From: Verrucomicrobiota bacterium
GTDB lineage: Bacteria; Verrucomicrobiota; Verrucomicrobiia; Verrucomicrobiales; Akkermansiaceae
DNA length: 9,707 nucleotides
Assembly: GCA_008932955.1 (NCBI GenBank)
Contig: WBXE01000089.1
Span: forward strand, 1 to 9,707
Reading direction: 5' to 3'
Shown here piece after piece: positions 5,344 through 9,707 of the stretch (within the stretch, counting starts at the first letter, position 1; every line of letters starts with the position of its first letter). The notes beneath the pieces were generated by a model. The model was given only the letters and a program-made list of their open reading frames with translations, made no database searches and was not told the DNA's origin. A program made the position numbers and the translations under genes.

Positions 5344-6093
5344 ATGAAACTCTTGCTGTGCTTTCTCATGGCCGCGGCCGCGGCCCCTGTCTCGACCGCC
5401 GAACCGGCATTCGTTCCCCAACAGAGCGACCGCCCACAGGCGATAACCGGCGACGCGCCCGGGTTTGCCACGATTTTCGACGGTCAATCGCTCGCGGGAT
5501 GGGAGGGCGATCCGAAGTATTGGCGCTGTGAGGACGGCTGCCTTGTCGGTGAAATTACCTCGGACACCCTCATCCACAGCAACACTTTCATCGTGTGGAA
5601 GGGGGCTCATCCCAGGGATTTCGAGTTAAAGGCCGAGTTCCGAATCTCAGACCAAGGCAACAGCGGCATCAACTACCGCAGCGCGCTGGTAGCCGACACA
5701 GTGACCCCGTCTAACCGTTTTGCGATGCGCGGCTACCAATTTGATATTGATGGAGCTAAGGATTACACGGGCAACAACTACGAGGAGAAAGGCCGGTTAT
5801 TTTTGGCCTTGCGCGGGCAGATGACCCGCGTGGTGGGAACCCGGCCGCCGGTGCTGCTGGGCAGTTTCGGGGATTCTGCGCCGCTTGCCGCCTCCATCAA
5901 CGCCGCTTGGAATAGCGTGCATATCATCGTGCGCGGCAACGTGCTCACCCATATCCTCAACGGCCGCCTGATGGCCGTGGTCATCGATGACGACGCCCCT
6001 AACCGCCCCGTCGATGGCCTCATTGGCGTGCAAGTCCACGCCGGCCCGCCGATGAAGGTGGAGTACCGCCATATCCGCCTGAAACAGGAGTGA
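5344..6093 (+). CDS. Secreted DUF1080 (3-keto-disaccharide hydrolase-type) protein, single domain
   Basis: This 249-residue protein has an N-terminal signal peptide (MKLLLCFLMAAAAAPVSTA, likely cut after Ala19), then one DUF1080 domain filling residues about 40-247. Hallmarks are GFATIFDGQSLAGWEG (40-55), the strand-rich section FELKAEFRISDQGNSGINYRS with the NSGI turn (106-109), GYQFDIDG (130-137) and the closing VDGLIGVQVHAGPPMKVEYRHIRL (223-246). The fold is a concanavalin-like beta sandwich. Characterised relatives cleave the glycosidic bond of 3-keto-glycosides, so a periplasmic or extracellular role in keto-sugar breakdown fits. The open frame extends upstream to a GTG at 5245, but ATG 5344 starts the signal peptide directly. 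ATG 5332 would add only four residues. There is no Shine-Dalgarno. A second DUF1080 gene follows 103 bp downstream on the same strand. Confidence 0.9.
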   Translation: MKLLLCFLMAAAAAPVSTAEPAFVPQQSDRPQAITGDAPGFATIFDGQSLAGWEGDPKYWRCEDGCLVGEITSDTLIHSNTFIVWKGAHPRDFELKAEFRISDQGNSGINYRSALVADTVTPSNRFAMRGYQFDIDGAKDYTGNNYEEKGRLFLALRGQMTRVVGTRPPVLLGSFGDSAPLAASINAAWNSVHIIVRGNVLTHILNGRLMAVVIDDDAPNRPVDGLIGVQVHAGPPMKVEYRHIRLKQE

Positions 6094-6196
6094 GCTGGAA
6101 AAACCCTTGGCAGCGGATGGTAGATCGGCTTTGCTGGCAGCACGCAAGGTTCGCCTCGCGACCCACCTCTCATCATTGAAAAAATTGCCCTCTGTC

Positions 6197-7504
6197 ATGC
6201 GCCCGCTGTTTTTATTGTTCGCCACCGCTGCCCTGAGTGCGGCCCAAACCCCGCCCGCAGGATTCACCGCACTATTGAATGGCACTGATCTAGCAGGTTG
6301 GCGCGGCGGTGACACCAGCGATCAGCGGCGCTTGCTGGCGATGCCCGAAGCCGAGCGGACGGAACTGCTCAAGACGTGGACGGCGGACATGCGCCAACAT
6401 TGGAAGGTGGTGGATGGCGAATTGCTCAACGATGGCAAGGGCAAGTACGCCACCACCGAGAAGGAGTACGGTGATTTTGAATTGCTGGTAGATTATAACA
6501 TGGCCCCACTGGGCGACTCCGGCATCTATCTGCGCAACGTTCCCCAAGTCCAAATCTGGGACCACACCAACAAGAAGGAATGGAAAAACGGCGCGCAGAA
6601 AGGCAGCGGCGGCCTCTGGAACAATAGTCCCGGTGCCCCAGGCAAGGACCCGCTGGTACTCGCCGACAAGCCGGCCGGCGAGTGGAACACCCTGCGCGTG
6701 GTGATGGTCGGTGCCCGCGTTAGTGTCTGGCTCAACGGCCAGCAGACCGTCGATCACGCGATTCTGGAAAACTATTACGATCGCCAGGTGGCGATTGCCA
6801 GCAAGGGTCCGCTGTGCCTGCAAGCCCACGGCGCCCCGATCAAGTGGCGCCATCTCTTTATCCGTGAAATCAGCGGCACCGAGGCCAATCAATGGCTGGC
6901 GGCCAAGTCCAACACGGGCTTCATGTCCATTTTCAACGGCAAAGATTTCGACGGCTGGGCCGGTGATATCGATAACTATCAGGTGGTCGAGGCTGCCATC
7001 CGCTGCAAACCGCAGCAGGGCGGCAATATCTATCAAAAGGCTGATCTAACTGATTTTGCGGCGCGGCTGGAGTTCAAGTTGCCGCCCGGCGGCAACAACG
7101 GCCTGTGCATCCGCTACCCTGGCAGCGGTAATACCGCCTACGTTGGGATGTGCGAATGCCAGGTGCTCGACGACAATTACGAAGCGGCCACTCACAACCA
7201 GATTGACCCGCGTCAGGCGCATGGCTCGGCATACGGGATGGTGGCGGCGCAGCGCGGCTACCAGCGGCCGATCGGCGAATGGAATTTTGAGGAAGTGACG
7301 GTGGTTGGGCCGACCCTCAAGGTGGAGCTCAATGGGTTTGTGATCCTCGACGCGGATCTGAGCAAGGTGGATGTGGCTACGGTGATGGGCAAAAGCGCCC
7401 ACCCCGGCAAAGACCGCACGCATGGTTTTTTTGGCTTTGCCGGGCATAACGATCCGGTGGAATTCCGCGCCATCAGTATTCGCGACATGGGGGCCAAGAA
7501 GTAG
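6197..7504 (+). CDS. Secreted protein with two tandem DUF1080 domains
   Basis: This 435-residue protein has a short signal peptide (MRPLFLLFATAALSA, cut near Ala15-Ala16) and two DUF1080 domains. Domain 1 (about 22-226) starts GFTALLNGTDLAGW, carries a helical insertion (about 42-68, with MPEAERTELLKTW) before the strand HWKVVDGELL, and contains GDSGIYLR (106-113), QIWDH (119-123) and the closing IKWRHLFIREI (215-225). Domain 2 (about 241-431) starts GFMSIFNGKDFDGW, contains GGNNGLCIRYP (298-308), CQVLDD (321-326) and closes VEFRAISIRDM (421-431). Both domains keep the F-x-x-x-F/L-N-G opening, so both are probably folded and possibly active. Two-domain proteins of this kind are common in Verrucomicrobiota and Planctomycetota and are linked to 3-keto-glycoside hydrolysis. 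The frame is open upstream to a TTG at 6107, but ATG 6197 begins the signal peptide. It probably shares a transcript with the preceding DUF1080 gene. Confidence 0.9.
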   Translation: MRPLFLLFATAALSAAQTPPAGFTALLNGTDLAGWRGGDTSDQRRLLAMPEAERTELLKTWTADMRQHWKVVDGELLNDGKGKYATTEKEYGDFELLVDYNMAPLGDSGIYLRNVPQVQIWDHTNKKEWKNGAQKGSGGLWNNSPGAPGKDPLVLADKPAGEWNTLRVVMVGARVSVWLNGQQTVDHAILENYYDRQVAIASKGPLCLQAHGAPIKWRHLFIREISGTEANQWLAAKSNTGFMSIFNGKDFDGWAGDIDNYQVVEAAIRCKPQQGGNIYQKADLTDFAARLEFKLPPGGNNGLCIRYPGSGNTAYVGMCECQVLDDNYEAATHNQIDPRQAHGSAYGMVAAQRGYQRPIGEWNFEEVTVVGPTLKVELNGFVILDADLSKVDVATVMGKSAHPGKDRTHGFFGFAGHNDPVEFRAISIRDMGAKK

Positions 7505-7649
7505 GGCCGGGTCTCCCACCGCTTCATACTTCCAGTTGCTACGGTGGCCGCAGCGGGGTGGGGAAATTTTATGGGCAAAGCCACCGCCATGATTGACATC
7601 GCGCAGAACACGTACCACTTTCCGGCCCGAGCACGAAATATACACTCTT
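7505..7649 (+). promoter_or_regulatory. Upstream region of korA
   Basis: This 145-bp gap holds a 7-bp inverted repeat CGGTGGC/GCCACCG (7542-7548 with 7580-7586, 31-base loop) and a perfect TTGACA hexamer at 7593-7598. No good -10 sits 16-18 bp after that hexamer. A -10-like TATACA lies at 7639-7644, only five bases before the korA ATG, which would place transcription start at or near the start codon. No Shine-Dalgarno is present. Promoter assignment is tentative. Confidence 0.35.
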
Positions 7650-9494
7650 ATGTCTGACTCTACCCCCGGCTTTCGCGAGATGAAATCAGTGGTGATCCGA
7701 TTCGCCGGAGATTCTGGCGACGGCATGCAAATCGTAGGCGAACGCTTCACCGATACCAGCGTCACCATTCCCAATTCGATCGCCACGTTTCCCGATTATC
7801 CCGCGGAAATCCGCGCCCCAGTCGGCACCATCGGCGGCGTTTCAGCCTTCCAAGTCCACTTCGGCAGCAGCAAGGTGCTCACTTCAGGCGATGCACCCGA
7901 CGCACTCGTGGCGATGAACCCAGCCGCCCTCGCCGTGCACTTGCCAGATTTGGTCCTAGGTGGTCTGCTGGTCGTCAACACCGCCGCCTTCACCGAAGAG
8001 AACCTCAAGATGGCCGGTTTTGCCAGCAATCCGCTCGACGATCCGAGTCTGGGGGAAAAATATATTCTCATTGCCCTCAATATCACCGCCCTGGCACTTG
8101 AAGCCCTCAAGGAAAGTCCGCTGACAAACCGTGAAAAGCTCCGTTGCAAAAATTTCCTCGCCCTCGGCTTCATGTTCTGGGTCTATAGCCGCCCGATCGA
8201 ACCCACCCTCGATTATATTCAAGCCAAATGGGGGAAGAAACTGCCCGATCTCGCCGCCGCCAATGCCGCCGTGGTCAAAGCAGGCTATTTCCTCGGCGAA
8301 ACCTCCGAACTGACCATCGAGCGCTACCGGGTAGCCCGCGCCGTGGTCGCCCCCGGTATCTATCGGAAAATTTCCGGCAATGAAGCCACCGCGCTGGGAC
8401 TCATATCCGCGTCGCGGCGCTGTGGTCGTGAATTGCTATTTTCCGGTTATCCGATCACACCTGCCACCTCGGTCCTCGAGACGCTGGCCGGATTCAAACA
8501 CTTCGGCGTCACCACGGTGCAGGCCGAGGATGAAATCGCCGCCATCGGCATAGCTCTGGGCAGCAGTTACGCCGGCAAGCTCGGCGCCACTGCCACCAGC
8601 GGTCCGGGCATGTGTTTGAAGAGCGAGTTCATCGGCCTGGCCATCACCACCGAGTTGCCGCTAGTCATTGTCAACATCCAACGCGGCGGTCCGAGCACCG
8701 GCTTGCCGACCAAAACCGAACAATCCGACCTGCTCCAAGCCATGTACGGGCGTCACGGTGAAAGCCCGCTGCCCATCGTGGCCGCCAATTCGCCGTCGGA
8801 TTGTTTCGCCGCAGCCTTTGAGGCCGCGCGCATTGCCATACAATACTCGACTCCGGTGATTTTGCTCACCGACGGTTATCTGGCCAACGGTTCCGAGCCA
8901 TGGCTGGTGCCCGACGAGGCGACGCTGCCGGACATCTCCAAACCCTTCGCCGACGAGTCCAAGCCCTACGTGGCCTTTGCCCGCGACCCACACACCCTCG
9001 CCCGCACCCAGGCCATCCCCGGCCAACCCGGCCTCGAACACCGGATCGGCGGACTCGAGAAAAATGAGAAGGGGGCCATCAGCTACGATGCGGAAACCCA
9101 CAGTTTGATGACCAACCTGCGGGCCGCCAAGGTGGCCGGCATTGCCAAAGACCTGCCGCCCATGGAAGTCAACGGTGCCCGCAATGGTAAGATTTTGGTC
9201 CTCGGCTGGGGGGGCACTCATGGGGCCATCACATCCGCTGTTGCCACTCTGCGCAGCGAAGGTCATGCGGTGAGCAGTAGCACGTTGCGCCACCTCAATC
9301 CGCTGCCGGCCGATCTTGCCGACCTGCTAGCGGGCTTTGAACAGGTACTCATTCCAGAGCTCAACAATGGCCAGCTTAATATCCTCATCCGGGCCAACTA
9401 TTTGGTCGACACCCTGTCGATGCCCAAGGTCCAAGGCCAACCCTTCAAGATCAGCGAAATTCGCGACCGCATCCTCGAACTTCTCAACGCCTAA
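7650..9494 (+). CDS. korA: 2-oxoglutarate:ferredoxin oxidoreductase alpha subunit (gamma-alpha fusion)
   Basis: This 614-residue protein is the usual length for the KorA type in which the gamma domain is fused ahead of the alpha domain. With KorB it oxidatively decarboxylates 2-oxoglutarate (or a related 2-oxoacid) to the acyl-CoA, passing electrons to ferredoxin, or runs in reverse, in the cytoplasm. The gamma domain (about 11-215) shows RFAGDSGDGMQIVGERF (17-33) and FPDYPAEIRAPVGTIGGVS (47-65). The alpha pyrimidine-binding domain (about 240-420) shows FSGYPITPATSVLETL (264-279), EDEIAAIGIALGSS (293-306), TSGPG (316-320) and QRGGPSTGLPTKTEQSDL (344-361), the family signature. A C-terminal transketolase-like domain follows (about 510-613, GKILVLGWGGTHGAI). 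The frame is open back to a TTG at 7593, but ATG 7650 fits homologues. korB starts six bases after the stop, so the two are one operon. Substrate preference between 2-oxoglutarate and other 2-oxoacids cannot be fixed from sequence. Confidence 0.93.
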   Translation: MSDSTPGFREMKSVVIRFAGDSGDGMQIVGERFTDTSVTIPNSIATFPDYPAEIRAPVGTIGGVSAFQVHFGSSKVLTSGDAPDALVAMNPAALAVHLPDLVLGGLLVVNTAAFTEENLKMAGFASNPLDDPSLGEKYILIALNITALALEALKESPLTNREKLRCKNFLALGFMFWVYSRPIEPTLDYIQAKWGKKLPDLAAANAAVVKAGYFLGETSELTIERYRVARAVVAPGIYRKISGNEATALGLISASRRCGRELLFSGYPITPATSVLETLAGFKHFGVTTVQAEDEIAAIGIALGSSYAGKLGATATSGPGMCLKSEFIGLAITTELPLVIVNIQRGGPSTGLPTKTEQSDLLQAMYGRHGESPLPIVAANSPSDCFAAAFEAARIAIQYSTPVILLTDGYLANGSEPWLVPDEATLPDISKPFADESKPYVAFARDPHTLARTQAIPGQPGLEHRIGGLEKNEKGAISYDAETHSLMTNLRAAKVAGIAKDLPPMEVNGARNGKILVLGWGGTHGAITSAVATLRSEGHAVSSSTLRHLNPLPADLADLLAGFEQVLIPELNNGQLNILIRANYLVDTLSMPKVQGQPFKISEIRDRILELLNA

Positions 9495-9500
9495 TTTCCC

Positions 9501-9707
9501 ATGGACACTGCAATCCCAAATCTCCCCGTGCAAAATATCCCTGCCCTCCCGGAATTGAGCCGCAAGGATTTCGTGCCGCCTAACGAAGTGCGCTGGTGCC
9601 CCGGCTGCGGCGATTACGCTATCCTCAACTCGCTCCAGCGCACCTTCCCCGAACTCGGCGTGCCCCGCGAAAATTTCGCCCTGATCAGTGGCATCGGTTG
9701 CTCCAGC
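9501..9707 (+). CDS. korB: 2-oxoglutarate:ferredoxin oxidoreductase beta subunit, 5' part
   Basis: The first 69 codons are present and the frame is open to the right edge of the window, so the gene is incomplete here. The translation begins MDTAIPNLPVQNIPAL and contains DFVPPNEVRWCPGCGDYAIL (about 24-43), where CPGCG supplies the first cysteines for the [4Fe-4S] cluster of the beta subunit, followed by SGIGCSS (63-69). The thiamine-diphosphate-binding motif would lie beyond the edge. It starts six bases after the korA stop, without a Shine-Dalgarno, which suggests translational coupling with korA. Confidence 0.92.
   Translation, partial: MDTAIPNLPVQNIPALPELSRKDFVPPNEVRWCPGCGDYAILNSLQRTFPELGVPRENFALISGIGCSS

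Noticed and set aside
9684..9693. Exact copy of the left-edge decamer ATCAGTGGCA inside korB
   Set aside because: It encodes part of the conserved ISGIG stretch, so it is explained by protein coding and is a chance match.

Overview
The window looks like chromosomal DNA from a GC-rich, free-living member of the Verrucomicrobiota or a relative (inference). Supporting points are two secreted DUF1080 (3-keto-disaccharide hydrolase-type) proteins, a Tat-exported Gfo/Idh/MocA oxidoreductase, a two-subunit KorAB-type 2-oxoacid:ferredoxin oxidoreductase, and no convincing Shine-Dalgarno sequence at any of the eight gene starts. No rRNA, tRNA, CRISPR array, transposase or phage gene was seen.

Layout: (1) 1-117, a 10-bp tandem repeat at the window edge. 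(2) 118-2385 (+), two membrane-anchored envelope proteins: a BON-like domain protein, then a long coiled-coil protein whose C-terminal half is a 15-residue repeat. (3) 2386-2608, a convergent intergenic gap holding three direct 26-bp hairpin units and a fourth, inverted relative whose stem differs by compensatory base changes. (4) 2609-3391 (-), a TatD-family metal-dependent hydrolase. (5) 3536-4801 (-), a Tat-signal Gfo/Idh/MocA oxidoreductase. (6) 4802-5343, a long divergent gap with the 5' fragment of a COG4705-type membrane protein gene, several GCACAA/TTGTGC hexamers, and a possible three-way-junction structure just before the next gene. (7) 5344-7504 (+), two secreted DUF1080 proteins, one single-domain and one with two domains. 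(8) 7650-9707 (+), korA and the start of korB, which runs off the right edge.

The oxidoreductase and the two DUF1080 proteins plausibly form one divergently arranged unit acting outside the cytoplasm on oxidised (3-keto) glycosides: the oxidoreductase would make or reduce the keto sugar and the DUF1080 proteins would cleave its glycosidic bond. This follows from family knowledge and gene order; no substrate can be read from the sequence. KorAB is central metabolism (reductive or ferredoxin-linked TCA step) and appears unrelated to its neighbours.

The least ordinary signals are the hairpin-repeat cluster at 2415-2574, the hexamer-rich divergent regulatory region, the gene remnant at 5061-5177, and the BON/coiled-coil envelope pair.
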